Shown here in pieces: positions 1 to 9,831 of a stretch of 64,000 nt of DNA. The stretch comes from Coriobacteriia bacterium. GTDB taxonomy: Bacteria > Actinomycetota > Coriobacteriia > Coriobacteriales > UBA8131. A program made the position numbers and the translations under genes. The stretch is from the NCBI GenBank assembly GCA_009783085.1, contig WRHU01000001.1:62001-126000 (forward strand), in the 5' to 3' direction. Under the pieces are notes generated by a model that saw nothing but the letters and a program-made list of their open reading frames with translations, was not told the DNA's origin and ran no database searches. Within the stretch, counting starts at the first letter, position 1. Each line of letters opens with the position of its first letter.

Positions 1-608
1 CCGTTAACCACCTGAGCTCTTATGCGGTGAAGCTCAATGTTGGTTGCCTCGATAAGGTCAATTACTCCGAATTTGTTTCGCCAGATAAAAAAGAGTCGCG
101 AGCGTACTTCGGAGCGAATGGTTACCTCATCGCCAACTATCTCGCGGGCAAATACTGCACCACGTGCTTTGACGGTGTCTGCTGATATTTCGTCTGCAAC
201 GCGCAAAACTCCCTCACAGATAATGCTGGTTGTTTCGAGCTTGCCCTTGATGTCGGTAACACCTTCGACATTCATGGTTTTTGAGCGCACATCTCCTTTG
301 ATGCTTGCGGTGCCCTCGCAATAAAAATCGTCGGCATCTATTGGACCGTCACAGTTGAAAATGCCTTCAACATCAAGCTTGTCCGCCTTGATAGGACCCT
401 TGTTGTTGCAGATACCCTCAATATACATTTCCTTAAACTCGCCGCCAAAGATATTGGTTATACCTTCAACAAAATAGCTGCCCTCGTGCATCTCAAGGCT
501 GCCGAGCCCGCCGTCACCTTTGGTGCGTGCTTTCATGCGTTTGCGCGCCTCTTTGCGCTCAGCCTTTGCTGCTTTTTTTATCTGCTTGAATTCCCTTTTG
601 TCATTCAT
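1..608 (-). CDS. Bactofilin-like polymer-forming protein (YhbE/YhbF type), 3' end outside window
   Basis: Partial gene, with 202 codons visible before it leaves the window at base 1. A short Lys/Arg-rich head (MNDKREFKQIKKAAKAER) is followed by a repetitive beta-rich core. The core repeats a theme of EGI/EGV, a short loop and an aspartate (IEGICNNKGPIKADKLDVEG, then VEGVTDIKGKLETTSI). This pattern is expected of the right-handed beta-helix of bactofilins (polymer-forming, DUF583-like). The ATG at 608 follows AGAGGAA and lies 12 bases after the stop of the YhbD-like gene, so the two form one minus-strand operon. Bacillus has the same order (yhbD followed by yhbE and yhbF). The likely role is a scaffold at the cell envelope, but no partner is shown here. 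The family call is by pattern and context, and only part of the protein is seen. Confidence 0.72.
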   Translation of the reverse strand, partial: MNDKREFKQIKKAAKAERKEARKRMKARTKGDGGLGSLEMHEGSYFVEGITNIFGGEFKEMYIEGICNNKGPIKADKLDVEGIFNCDGPIDADDFYCEGTASIKGDVRSKTMNVEGVTDIKGKLETTSIICEGVLRVADEISADTVKARGAVFAREIVGDEVTIRSEVRSRLFFIWRNKFGVIDLIEATNIELHRIRAQVVN

Positions 609-620
609 GATAATTCCTCT

Positions 621-1409
621 CTACTGTTGAGCTGAGCCTGCGCTCGATGCTTGTTCTTGACGTTGTTTTAACGTGCGTTTAATGGCTGCCGAGGCTTCCT
701 CGAGAGGAAGATTGGCAACGGCAATAATTTCTTTGCTGAATGCTGGCGGTTCGCCCTGTTTGTAGAGGATAAGGTGCCAGCTTGCAATAACCTTGCTGCT
801 CTTTGTACTTTCGCTTTCGGACACCATCAAAACATCACAGTTCATGGTGTCGCCTGTCCACTGAGGCGCCAGCGCACGTGACTGAAGCGCAAGGCTTACA
901 GCTGCAGGCGCAAAAAGTGTGCCTCTTTCAACCAGCGTACCCAGTGCAGCAACAAAGACCGCCTCGCTAAAACTGAGGTACTCGTTCGAGAGGTCTTCGC
1001 TGTTTTCGTTTGGCTTTGCGTTTGAGTCTGCGGCTGCCTTGCCCGCCTTGTCTGAGCTTCCTGTTTTAGCTGGACGCATCTGCGAGAGCTTTACGATGAC
1101 CTCGTCCAAATAATTTGCATCAGTTTTGATTATGCTTGCGAGTTCCTTGATGGCGAGAGCCGTACCCATCTGGGGGGAGAGTATGCCAGCTATCATCTCA
1201 AGGGAGTGGGTATCCTTAAGCTCCTTAATAGCACCGATGCGCTCGAGTACTTGCGTGCGTGGAAAAAAGGTTTCTTGCCCCGTGTAGGATGACTGTTTGA
1301 TGAACCAGTCCTCGGGGAGTAGGCGCTCGCGCTTCCAGCGGTAGAGCTGTCCGTAGGATATGCCTGTTTGTTCGAGCAGTTCCTTTTTGGATATGAGTTG
1401 GTTGTCCAT
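621..1409 (-). CDS. YhbD-like MerR-type HTH protein (DUF4004)
   Basis: 262-residue protein whose first 75 residues form a MerR-like winged helix. The motifs [20 protein letters not shown] and [16 protein letters not shown] closely match what I recall of the YhbD/DUF4004 family. A low-complexity linker rich in Ala, Lys and Ser (about residues 130-155) separates this from a C-terminal domain of unknown role. A longer in-frame start exists at 1517. The ATG at 1409 has a good ribosome site (AGGAGAA) and gives the family-typical N-terminus, so I chose it. It is the first gene of an operon with the bactofilin gene, which suggests it controls or assists that polymer. A large inverted repeat overlaps its promoter, as expected for autoregulation by a dimeric MerR-type protein. 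That is inference. Confidence 0.78.
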   Translation of the reverse strand: MDNQLISKKELLEQTGISYGQLYRWKRERLLPEDWFIKQSSYTGQETFFPRTQVLERIGAIKELKDTHSLEMIAGILSPQMGTALAIKELASIIKTDANYLDEVIVKLSQMRPAKTGSSDKAGKAAADSNAKPNENSEDLSNEYLSFSEAVFVAALGTLVERGTLFAPAAVSLALQSRALAPQWTGDTMNCDVLMVSESESTKSSKVIASWHLILYKQGEPPAFSKEIIAVANLPLEEASAAIKRTLKQRQEQASSAGSAQQ

Positions 1410-1484
1410 CGGTTCTCCTTTCTCTTTCTTGTTGGTTCGTTTTGCTTGCGGATATTTGTTTTTGGCGAGCTTGCTTTCTATTGC

Positions 1485-1621
1485 TGTGGGTTCGACCATA
1501 CGTTGTCCGACCCACACGTTACCAACAGCTCGACCCGCAATCTTTCGGAAAAGATACGAAACAAAACAATGTTACGTCCTTTGTTGAAAGTATCGTAACA
1601 TAACATTGTTTTGTTAGTCAA
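1485..1621 (-). promoter_or_regulatory. Promoter, 15-bp inverted repeat and structured leader of the yhbD-bactofilin operon
   Basis: Read on the minus strand: a -35 box TTGACT (1621-1616), 18 bases, then TACGAT as -10. A perfect inverted repeat, with arms at 1560-1574 and 1601-1615 (AACAAAACAATGTTA type) and a 26-base spacer, overlaps it. A second pair GTTACG/CGTAAC lies inside. The leader down to the ATG at 1409 can fold two hairpins: 1540-1555 (ATCTTT, CGGA loop, AAAGAT) and 1485-1516 (12 bp with two mismatches). Binding by the YhbD-like protein is an inference from proximity. Confidence 0.55.
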
Positions 1622-1717
1622 GCGAGAATTGAAAAGTTTTTCAGATTAGTTTTTATTGGACAATTTGGTGTGCTAGGCTTAAGAATGGGCTTGTGAGGAA
1701 GTCTGCAGCTAAGCAAA

Positions 1718-1746
1718 AGCGGCGCGAAGCTTTGCTTCGCGCCGCT
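1718..1746 (-). terminator. Terminator hairpin after gdhA
   Basis: Perfect 13-bp stem (1718-1730 pairing with 1734-1746) with a 3-base loop. On the minus strand it is followed by TTTGCTT. It lies 27 bases beyond the gdhA stop codon. The T run is short, so efficiency is uncertain. Confidence 0.7.
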
Positions 1747-1772
1747 CGTTTACGTATTAATTGAGCGCCGTA

Positions 1773-3149
<1,377 letters not shown>

Positions 3150-3394
3150 TCAGGTTGTTTGCAAACTGCAAATACGTGGAGTGAACATTATATGAGTTGT
3201 TGTGCTGTTGGACAAGTTTTGCGGGGTAGAAGATGCGAGAAATCTCGGTAAAGCTGAACAAAACTCGGCAAAAGGTAGATTTTTTCTGAACAAGGCTTGC
3301 TCAAATTGCTGCTTATCGGTACTATGTATTCTTGCCTTTTGAGCGCTGTGTTTGAAAGTATTTGTGTGGCGGTGCAGATAAGAGGCAAAGCTGT

Positions 3395-3470
<76 letters not shown>

Positions 3471-3471
<1 letters not shown>

Positions 3472-3513
3472 GTACACCCCGGCGGGCTGTTAGCCCGTCA
3501 GGGTGTACTATTT
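3471..3513 (+). terminator. Hairpin terminator after tRNA-Pro; left copy of a duplicated hairpin
   Basis: AGTACACCC and GGGTGTACT (3471-3479, 3501-3509) form the outer stem. GGCGGGCT and AGCCCGTC extend it, and ATTT follows. A related hairpin, 32 of 39 positions identical by eye, lies at 8510-8548 beyond the two-component/ABC cluster. Confidence 0.75.
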
Positions 3514-3656
3514 ATCAGACACAAAACTACTATGCAAGCGAGGCAGGGTTGCGGGTGTGTATCGGCTCGGTTGGACGTGGGCTCTTTCAGAAGATGCCAA
3601 AAAGCCTGCGGATAAAAGATTGAGGAAGCAGAGAAGAACAAAAGAAGGTGAGCGTA

Positions 3657-4322
3657 ATGAATAATACAATTTTATTAGTCGAGGACGATGCAATCATCGC
3701 GTCCGGGCTTGTTTATGCGCTTGAACAAGAAGGTTACGCTGTTGTTCATAATAAAAACGTGATTGAAGCTAAAAGCACAATCTTAAATAACAATTTTGAC
3801 CTTGCGATACTTGATATGCAGCTGCCTGACGGCACAGGCTTTGATGTAAGGGAAAAACTCGAGAGTAAAGACACCTCAATCATATTTTTAACGGTGGTTG
3901 ATGATGAAGGTAATATCGTCCGAGCTTTTGAGGGTGGCGCGGACGATTACATTACAAAGCCGTTTCGCTTGCGGGAACTGATGGCAAGAATCAAGCGTAT
4001 CTTGGATAAGCGTGACGGTGGCGCAGGGCGTTCAGCATTAGTAACGCTTGGTGGCGTAACAATCGACACAGCGGCGGGAAAAGCATACATTGGCGAAATA
4101 AACCTTGACCTAACTGCTCTTGAGTACCGCTTGCTTTTGACATTTGCACAAAACAAAGGGCAAATACTTTCGCGTTCACAGATATTGGAAAACATTTGGG
4201 ACAGCGCAGGAAACTTCGTTGAAGATAACACACTCACCGTTTACATCAAGCGTTTACGCGAAAAACTTGGCAATGCTGTGAGTATTGAAACGGTAAGGGG
4301 GATTGGCTATCGTGTGGATTAG
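3657..4322 (+). CDS. OmpR-family response regulator of the ABC-exporter cluster
   Basis: 221 residues. The receiver domain carries LVEDDA (acidic pocket), the phospho-acceptor aspartate in LAILDMQLPDG (about residue 52) and the switch lysine in DDYITKPF. A C-terminal winged-helix domain ends in VYIKRLREKLG and ETVRGIGYRVD. An upstream GTG at 3648 is possible, but AAGGTGAG is correctly spaced for the ATG at 3657. The kinase gene overlaps its end, so they form a pair. Base and codon use (many AAA, ATA and TTA codons) resembles clostridial DNA more than the surrounding genes, which suggests transfer. The likely target is the phased GTCA repeat array upstream of the ABC genes (5131-5196). Confidence 0.9.
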   Translation: MNNTILLVEDDAIIASGLVYALEQEGYAVVHNKNVIEAKSTILNNNFDLAILDMQLPDGTGFDVREKLESKDTSIIFLTVVDDEGNIVRAFEGGADDYITKPFRLRELMARIKRILDKRDGGAGRSALVTLGGVTIDTAAGKAYIGEINLDLTALEYRLLLTFAQNKGQILSRSQILENIWDSAGNFVEDNTLTVYIKRLREKLGNAVSIETVRGIGYRVD

Positions 4323-5136
4323 CAAACGTGACATAAAGGAATTATCCGATAATATCCGCAAAATAATAGATGGGCAACCCCTTGATATTCGTGATAACCA
4401 TGAGGGCGAATGGGGTATATTGAAAAATGATATACATACTCTTGCGAGCTTGAAAAACGAACAAGCGGATACGCTCCGGCAAGAGCGCGATTCAATGAGA
4501 GATACCCTTACGAATATTTCACATCAGCTAAAAACGCCCCTTACGTCAATGACGGTTATGGCCGACCTGCTCGAAAACGCCCCGCCAGATAAACAAGCCG
4601 AATTTCTTTCAAATATAAAAATCGGACTTAACCGTATGGAATGGCTTGTTTCCGCGCTCATGAAAATGGCAAGGCTTGATGTCGGCACAATCAATTTTCG
4701 CAGAGAAAGCATACCGTCAAACACTTTAATTAACCTTGCCCTTGAACCGCTGCAAATACTGCTTGACGTAAAAGATCAATTCGCTCACGTATCAGACGAA
4801 ACGGAGCTGTTCTGCGATAAGCGCTGGACTGCCGAAGCATTGACGAACATTATAAAAAACGCTTCGGAGTATTCGCCAACAGGCAGTAAAATTTATATAG
4901 AATCCGGCATGAACCCCATTTGCAGATGGATTTCCGTCACCGACAGCGGCGAGGGAATAACAACCGCTAAAATCGCAAATCTTTTCAAACGGTTTGAAGG
5001 TTCGCGGAGCGACAAAGGTTATGGTATCGGTTTACCGCTTGCTCTTGCCATTATGCGCGGTCAAAACGGCGACATAGAAATAGACGGCGGCGGTAACGGC
5101 GCAGGCGCAACATTCACTTTGAAATTTTATAAGTGA
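4312..5136 (+). CDS. Histidine kinase without membrane segments
   Basis: 274 residues. The H box TNISHQLKTPLTSM is followed by an N box (ALTNIIKNASEYSP) and G boxes (DSGEGI, KGYGIGLPLAL), so the HisKA and HATPase_c domains are complete. No hydrophobic segment precedes them. The protein begins with a short helix (ISKRDIKELSDNIRKI) that in membrane-bound relatives follows the second transmembrane helix. The GTG at 4312 has GGGGGA at a proper distance, while the TTG at 4303 is too close to it. It overlaps the regulator gene by 11 bases. Kinases of this type usually answer to peptide antibiotics through their partner ABC permease. With no sensor of its own, this one probably depends on such a partner. 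Confidence 0.88.
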   Translation: MWISKRDIKELSDNIRKIIDGQPLDIRDNHEGEWGILKNDIHTLASLKNEQADTLRQERDSMRDTLTNISHQLKTPLTSMTVMADLLENAPPDKQAEFLSNIKIGLNRMEWLVSALMKMARLDVGTINFRRESIPSNTLINLALEPLQILLDVKDQFAHVSDETELFCDKRWTAEALTNIIKNASEYSPTGSKIYIESGMNPICRWISVTDSGEGITTAKIANLFKRFEGSRSDKGYGIGLPLALAIMRGQNGDIEIDGGGNGAGATFTLKFYK

Positions 5137-5196
5137 CTGAATTGTCACTTTCAAAATCTAAAAAGTCACCGTAAAGTCATTTTGACTTGTTATGAT
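5131..5196 (+). promoter_or_regulatory. Promoter of the ABC genes with helically phased GTCA repeats
   Basis: AAGTGAC (5131-5137) and GTCACTT (5144-5150) form an inverted repeat. GTCA recurs at 5144, 5165 and 5176, spaced 21 and 11 bases, that is two and one helical turns. An extended -10 element TGTTATGAT (TATGAT at 5191-5196) follows without a clear -35 box. This is the layout expected of a promoter activated by an OmpR-type regulator. Confidence 0.6.
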
Positions 5197-5229
5197 GGAT
5201 TCATCACAGAAACAGGGAGGAAAAAACAA

Positions 5230-5910
5230 ATGCCAATTTTACAAGTCAAAAACTTAGTTAAAACTTACGGAAAAGGCGATACCACCGTCACAGCTTTGGG
5301 CGGTGTGAGTTTTACCGTAGAGAAAGGTGAGTTTGTCGCTATCATCGGCGCGTCCGGCTCCGGCAAATCAACACTCATGCACTTAATCGGCGGCGTTGAC
5401 CGCCCAACATCGGGGAGCATTACGGTTGACGGCAACGAAATATACAAGCAGAACGAAAGCGAACTTGCAATCTTTCGCCGCCGCAATATCGGGCTTATAT
5501 ATCAGTTTTACAATTTGATTCCTACGCTAACAGCCGAGGAAAATATCATGTTACCGCGCCTACTCGACAACCGCAAGCCGGACGAGGATAAACTGCGTAC
5601 AATCCTTGAAACCATCGGACTTTCTGACAGGGCGAAGCATTTGCCGAACGAGCTTTCGGGAGGGCAGCAGCAGCGCGTATCTATCGGCAGGGCGTTAATC
5701 AATGACCCCGCGCTTATTCTTGCGGACGAACCAACGGGAAACCTTGACAGTAAATCCAGCCGCGAGATTATCGACCTTTTGAAGCTGTCTAATAAACGCT
5801 ATAACCAAACGCTTATCATCATTACGCACGATGAAAAAATCGCGCTGCAAGCTGGCCGCATTATTACAATTGACGACGGTCAAATAATGAGGGACGAGGT
5901 GATGAGGTGA
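5230..5910 (+). CDS. ABC transporter ATP-binding protein (MacB/LolD/BceA type)
   Basis: 226 residues, the usual length. Walker [11 protein letters not shown] loop YQFYNLIP, signature LSGGQQQR, Walker [13 protein letters not shown] and H loop ITHD are all present. The ATG at 5230 follows GGGAGG. It drives the adjacent FtsX-type permease, whose gene overlaps this one by four bases (GTGA). With the upstream regulator and kinase it forms a resistance-type module of the kind that removes or detoxifies peptide antibiotics. The actual substrate cannot be read from sequence. Confidence 0.93.
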   Translation: MPILQVKNLVKTYGKGDTTVTALGGVSFTVEKGEFVAIIGASGSGKSTLMHLIGGVDRPTSGSITVDGNEIYKQNESELAIFRRRNIGLIYQFYNLIPTLTAEENIMLPRLLDNRKPDEDKLRTILETIGLSDRAKHLPNELSGGQQQRVSIGRALINDPALILADEPTGNLDSKSSREIIDLLKLSNKRYNQTLIIITHDEKIALQAGRIITIDDGQIMRDEVMR

Positions 5911-8492
5911 ACATAATCTACAAACTCACCATGCAATCCCTTTTGAAAAACCGCACCCGGACGATTGTAACCATTATCGGCGTAATTCTATCTGTTGCTA
6001 TGATTACGGCGGTTACTGCGTTTATCGCTTCTTTACAAAATAACCTTATCAATGGATATATTGAGCGAAACGGCGATTGGCAAATGAAATTTATGGATGT
6101 TGATTCCGTTTTTGTGCAAAAAGTAAGCTCAGATGACGAGGTAAGAGTTGCTTCTGTTATGCAGAATATCGGCTATGCAGAGCTTGACTCCGGGCTAAAT
6201 CCGATCAAACCATATCTCTATATCATGGGAATGGACGATACGGCTTTTAATTCAATGGCAGTCCATTTAACGGAGGGAAGATTGCCAAAGAATAACAATG
6301 AAATACTAATCCCGGAACACCTCTTAACAAATGGTGGCATAGCCTATAAAATTGGGGACTCGCTTACTTTGCCTGTCGGTGAACGTCTGATCGAGGGACA
6401 AAAAGCGGGGCAAAATACCCCGTTTCAAGACGGCGACGGAGTAGAGTACGCAAGCGAAATTTTTTCGGCTCTTGATACGAAAACCTATACAGTCGTGGGA
6501 TTTTGCACCCGTCCGGGACTTGAACCGTTTTCTGCACCGGGCTATACGGCAATCACAAAGACAGACACAGAGCTTGCGAGCGGACTTGATGTATACGTGT
6601 CGCTTAAATCACCCTCAAAAATTTATAGTTTTGCAGAAAAAGTAGCCGGTGAATACAACCATGAATTTAACCGGGAACTTCTGCGTTATTATGGCGTTTC
6701 CACAAACGACAATTTTAATGCGATTTTATATTCTCTCGGTGGGATTTTGATTGCGCTCATTATGATAGGTTCCATTCTGTTGATTTACAATTCCTTTGCT
6801 ATATCGGTCAGCGAGCGCGCCCGACTATTCGGGATTCTTTCCTCTGTGGGAGCAACAAAAGAACAACTTCGGAAATCCGTGTTGTTTGAGGGGGCTTTTA
6901 TTGGGTTAATTGGCATCCCCTTGGGGCTTCTTGCGGGAATTGGCGGTATCGGTATCACACTCAAACTGCTCGGTAGTGCTCTAAACTCTGTGTTTACGAG
7001 TGATTCTGGCTTTTCGTTGGTCGTATCCCTACCCGCTATGATTATTGCGGCAGCTGTGGGCGCTTTAACGATTTTTATTTCCGCAACTATTCCGGCAAAA
7101 AAGGCGGTCAAGAAATCAACCATAGAAGCCATCCGTCAAACAGACGATATTAAGCTAAAAGCAAAAGCGGTTAAAAGCTCTAAAATTGTGGGTGTTCTTT
7201 TTGGCTTTGAGGGCACCCTTGCCCTAAAAAATTTCAAGCGGAATAAAAAGCGTTACCGCAGCACGGTTATTTCCCTTTTTATGAGCGTGGTACTCTTTAT
7301 CTCCGCAAGCGCATTTGGGATGTATCTCACAGAGGCAACAGAAATGACGATGACGGATGTAGGTTACGACATTGCATTTGATTCCCAATCGTCCTCTTGG
7401 CACTTGGAGGACGAACAGCTTTTGCCGCTGTATGACACCATGAAAGCAGCAAGCGGCGTTTACAGAGGCGCATATTTGAATTATGTGACCTGCTCCGCTC
7501 CCGCACATAAAAGTGATTTTACCGAACGCTATCTTGAATATTTGTCTAATGTAAGTAATGTGCGTGATGAAGCGACTTGTTATCTTACCATTAATTTTCT
7601 GGACGACGTCACGTATCAACACTATCTTGATTCATTGGGGCTTTCTTCGGACGAGTACGGCATATCCCAAGAAAAACTTGTAGCGGTAGCCAAATATACG
7701 GGCTATGACCCAGGGCTTCAGCGTACCGTCAACATAGATGTTTTTAAGGAAAAGTCAATAATGCTTGACGTAACAGCGGGTTCAACTTTTGAGCAATGGG
7801 AAGGCGCTTCCTCTCACAAAATTGCGCTAACGATTGTCGAAGCTATGCCGGAAGGCTTCTTGTCAACGCAATTTAATGGAGTTGACGCTATTGCGCCATA
7901 CAGCGATATAGCCAAATTCCAAGCTCCGAAAGAAGCATTTAGCGGCATAGGTATGGCTTTTTCTTCCCATGACCCTATGAAGTCCGCCGCTGAAATGGAG
8001 GTTATGATCAAAGATGCGGGGATTGTTTCGGGCTATAATTTGTTCAATGCGGCGGAAGCGTTAGCGCAAACCCATAACGTCATTTTAGTCCTAAACATTT
8101 TTACCTATGGCTTCGTCATTTTAATTTCTTTGATTACGATTGCCAATGTGTTTAACACAGTTTCCACAAGTGTCAATCTGCGCAGACGTGAGTTTGCTAT
8201 GCTACGCTCTGTTGGGATGAATAATCGCGGCTTTAATAAAATGATGAATTTTGAATGCGTTTTTTACGGACTGAAATCGTTATTATACGGCTTGCCAATA
8301 GCTGTCGCTATAACCTACTTGATTTACAGAGCCGTATTAAACGGTGTGGATGTTTCTTTCACACTCCCGTGGAGTAGCATAGCAATCAGCATATTCAGCG
8401 TATTTTTTGTTGTGTTCGTTACCATGCTTTACGCCGTAGGTAAAGTGAAAAAAACAAACGTGATTGACGCACTGCGCGATGAGGTAACATGA
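5907..8492 (+). CDS. Large FtsX-type ABC permease
   Basis: 861 residues. There is one N-terminal membrane helix (about residues 20-40), a first large extracytoplasmic domain, three helices around residues 270-410 containing an FtsX core, then a repeat of the same plan. The second half has a helix near 450, an external domain, and helices near 730-860 with NVFNTVSTSVNLRRREFAML. This duplicated FtsX layout is common in Gram-positive exporters of peptides and lantibiotics. The GTG start overlaps the ATPase stop codon. Its AT-rich codon choice matches the other three genes of the cluster. A hairpin closes the transcription unit at 8510. Confidence 0.9.
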   Translation: MNIIYKLTMQSLLKNRTRTIVTIIGVILSVAMITAVTAFIASLQNNLINGYIERNGDWQMKFMDVDSVFVQKVSSDDEVRVASVMQNIGYAELDSGLNPIKPYLYIMGMDDTAFNSMAVHLTEGRLPKNNNEILIPEHLLTNGGIAYKIGDSLTLPVGERLIEGQKAGQNTPFQDGDGVEYASEIFSALDTKTYTVVGFCTRPGLEPFSAPGYTAITKTDTELASGLDVYVSLKSPSKIYSFAEKVAGEYNHEFNRELLRYYGVSTNDNFNAILYSLGGILIALIMIGSILLIYNSFAISVSERARLFGILSSVGATKEQLRKSVLFEGAFIGLIGIPLGLLAGIGGIGITLKLLGSALNSVFTSDSGFSLVVSLPAMIIAAAVGALTIFISATIPAKKAVKKSTIEAIRQTDDIKLKAKAVKSSKIVGVLFGFEGTLALKNFKRNKKRYRSTVISLFMSVVLFISASAFGMYLTEATEMTMTDVGYDIAFDSQSSSWHLEDEQLLPLYDTMKAASGVYRGAYLNYVTCSAPAHKSDFTERYLEYLSNVSNVRDEATCYLTINFLDDVTYQHYLDSLGLSSDEYGISQEKLVAVAKYTGYDPGLQRTVNIDVFKEKSIMLDVTAGSTFEQWEGASSHKIALTIVEAMPEGFLSTQFNGVDAIAPYSDIAKFQAPKEAFSGIGMAFSSHDPMKSAAEMEVMIKDAGIVSGYNLFNAAEALAQTHNVILVLNIFTYGFVILISLITIANVFNTVSTSVNLRRREFAMLRSVGMNNRGFNKMMNFECVFYGLKSLLYGLPIAVAITYLIYRAVLNGVDVSFTLPWSSIAISIFSVFFVVFVTMLYAVGKVKKTNVIDALRDEVT

Positions 8493-8509
8493 TGAAAAAT
8501 CAAGAAAAC

Positions 8510-8553
8510 AGTACACCCCGATGAGCCGCAAGCCCGTCAGAGTGTACTGTTTT
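8510..8553 (+). terminator. Hairpin terminator after the ABC cluster; right copy of the duplicated hairpin
   Basis: AGTACACCC/AGTGTACT outer stem (8510-8518 and 8541-8548) followed by GTTTT. The sequence and the following TTTATCAG closely repeat the hairpin after tRNA-Pro at 3471, so the four-gene cluster lies between two similar copies. Confidence 0.7.
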
Positions 8554-8591
8554 ATCAGGTCACAGGATTTGGAGCCTGTAAGCCCCACTCG

Positions 8592-9059
8592 TTATGTAGT
8601 TTTCCAGCGTTTCAAGGTAGCGAGGTGTGTTTGTAAAATAGCCCGTGCTTCGTCCTTGGTGTAATTTGTGCCTTGCCCTGCGTTCCAATGGTCAAGGTAT
8701 TCGAGGTTGCCCTCAGCCATTTCTTCCATGCTCCGATTATGAGTAAAACTACCGTCTTGATAACAGTGCGCGCAATACTCAGTGCTGATGCCTCCGTCTG
8801 TTTCTGTGCCAAGCTCCTCAATATTTTGTAGGGGCATGGCACAGCTCTGGCAAATATTATTTTGAGGCTCCCCAAGAAGCTGGTTGATGGAAACCTCAAA
8901 CTCTTTGGACAAAAGCTTGAGCGTATCAACATTGGGTGTTGTCTCACCCGTTTCCCAGCGCGACACCGCTTGTCTTGTAACCAGCAGTTTTTCTGCCATC
9001 TCGTCTTGCGTCAGCCCCTTGCTTTTGCGAAGCTCTGCGAGGATTTCTTTTGTTTCCAT
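8592..9059 (-). CDS. XRE-family regulator with C-terminal zinc ribbon
   Basis: 155 residues. Residues 1-65 are a Cro/CI-type helix-turn-helix (RKSKGLTQDEMAEKLLVTRQ, then AVSRWETGETTPNVDTL). The rest holds CQSCAMP and a CAHC pair, about 30 residues apart, matching the putative zinc-ribbon domain often found behind such HTHs. The ATG at 9059 is preceded by AAGGTGG, while the longer GTG start would overlap that ribosome site. It is a single gene convergent with the ABC permease. Its target is unknown; the nearby exporter or its own promoter are guesses. Confidence 0.85.
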   Translation of the reverse strand: METKEILAELRKSKGLTQDEMAEKLLVTRQAVSRWETGETTPNVDTLKLLSKEFEVSINQLLGEPQNNICQSCAMPLQNIEELGTETDGGISTEYCAHCYQDGSFTHNRSMEEMAEGNLEYLDHWNAGQGTNYTKDEARAILQTHLATLKRWKTT

Positions 9060-9175
9060 GTACACCACCTTATGCTAGATACAACTACTGCAGCAAGTGT
9101 AGCAATAATAACAAGCTCCCGCTAGCAACTGCTTGTTGCTTTTGCCGTGGCAGGAGTTTAAGAAAAGGTAATTTT

Positions 9176-9204
9176 TCTTGAAATATCTTAAATAATGGTA
9201 TAAT
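9176..9204 (+). promoter_or_regulatory. Promoter of the brnTA operon
   Basis: Extended -10 element TGGTATAAT (TATAAT at 9199-9204), with TCTTGA 17 bases upstream as a weak -35 (9176-9181). The region is very AT-rich. BrnT/BrnA complexes generally repress their own promoter, and TATATATCTATAGGGTATATA just downstream could serve as operator, though this is not shown. Confidence 0.6.
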
Positions 9205-9246
9205 ATATATCTATAGGGTATATAACAGATACTATTGGGGACTGTG

Positions 9247-9519
9247 ATGATATTTGAGTACGACATAAATAAAAGCATGAGCAACAAACAAAAGCACGGC
9301 ATTGATTTTGAAAGAGCCAAGCTGCTTTGGGATGATGCAAATTTTGTTGAGTTGGACGTTGCCTATGAGGGAGAATCTCGCTCAGTAGTAATCGGAGCCA
9401 TTTGTGGCAAGTGTTGGACAGCAGTCATCACCTATAGGGGTAAAACTATTCGCATAATATCCGTTCGGCGCTCAAGAGAGAGGGAAGTTGATATTTATGG
9501 TAAAGACAATAAAATCTGA
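9247..9519 (+). CDS. brnT: BrnT-family ribonuclease toxin
   Basis: 90 residues with the family hallmark near the N-terminus (FEYDINKSMSNKQKHGIDFE) and the C-terminal IRIISVRRSREREVDIY. BrnT toxins are RelE-fold ribonucleases that cut RNA and stop growth until bound by BrnA. The ATG at 9247 follows GGGGA, and upstream TTG and GTG codons are possible but less likely. The antitoxin gene overlaps its 3' end by 23 bases in another frame, the usual toxin-first order for this family. The family is known, but toxicity of this copy is not shown. Confidence 0.87.
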   Translation: MIFEYDINKSMSNKQKHGIDFERAKLLWDDANFVELDVAYEGESRSVVIGAICGKCWTAVITYRGKTIRIISVRRSREREVDIYGKDNKI

Positions 9520-9751
9520 AGAGTTTGACCGTCTTTTTGATGAAGGCAAAGACGACATTGTAGAGCATCTTGACTTGTCCTCCGCACGTCGTCCCAACCG
9601 AAAAACGAGAAAAGTAAACGTTGACCTTCCTGAGTGGATGATTGTTTCACTCGATGCAGAAGCCGACCGTCTTGCAATCAACCGTCAGGCGGTAATAAAA
9701 ACATGGCTTGCCGAGCGAATCGACGGAGATTTACCTCGGATAAAGGTATAA
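9497..9751 (+). CDS. brnA: BrnA-family antitoxin
   Basis: 84 residues. The acidic N-terminal part (SEEFDRLFDEGKDDIVEHLD) binds toxin in the known family, and the C-terminal ribbon-helix-helix (KVNVDLPEWMIVSLDAEADR, ending AINRQAVIKTWLAERI) binds DNA. The ATG at 9497 has GGGAAG at a good distance, and the TTG at 9488 is an alternative. It overlaps brnT, so the two products are translated together. The pair stands alone and is probably a stabilising element of the accessory region. Confidence 0.87.
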   Translation: MVKTIKSEEFDRLFDEGKDDIVEHLDLSSARRPNRKTRKVNVDLPEWMIVSLDAEADRLAINRQAVIKTWLAERIDGDLPRIKV

Positions 9752-9798
9752 CCGAAACAACCAAAAACCCTCAATTCCTTAAAGCTCCACAGAAACAC

Positions 9799-9831
9799 CA
9801 CACCCCAGCAGCTTGTAGCCACCGGGGTGTG
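9799..9831 (+). terminator. Hairpin after brnA, possible terminator
   Basis: CACACCCC (9799-9806) pairs with GGGGTGTG (9824-9831). No T run follows, so this may be a pause or processing site rather than a strong terminator. It separates brnTA from the convergent FAD/Fe-S gene. Confidence 0.45.

Noticed and set aside
1718-1746. Palindrome as a possible insertion-sequence end
   Set aside because: It lies just after gdhA, has a 3-base loop and short T run, and no transposase is near. A terminator explains it.
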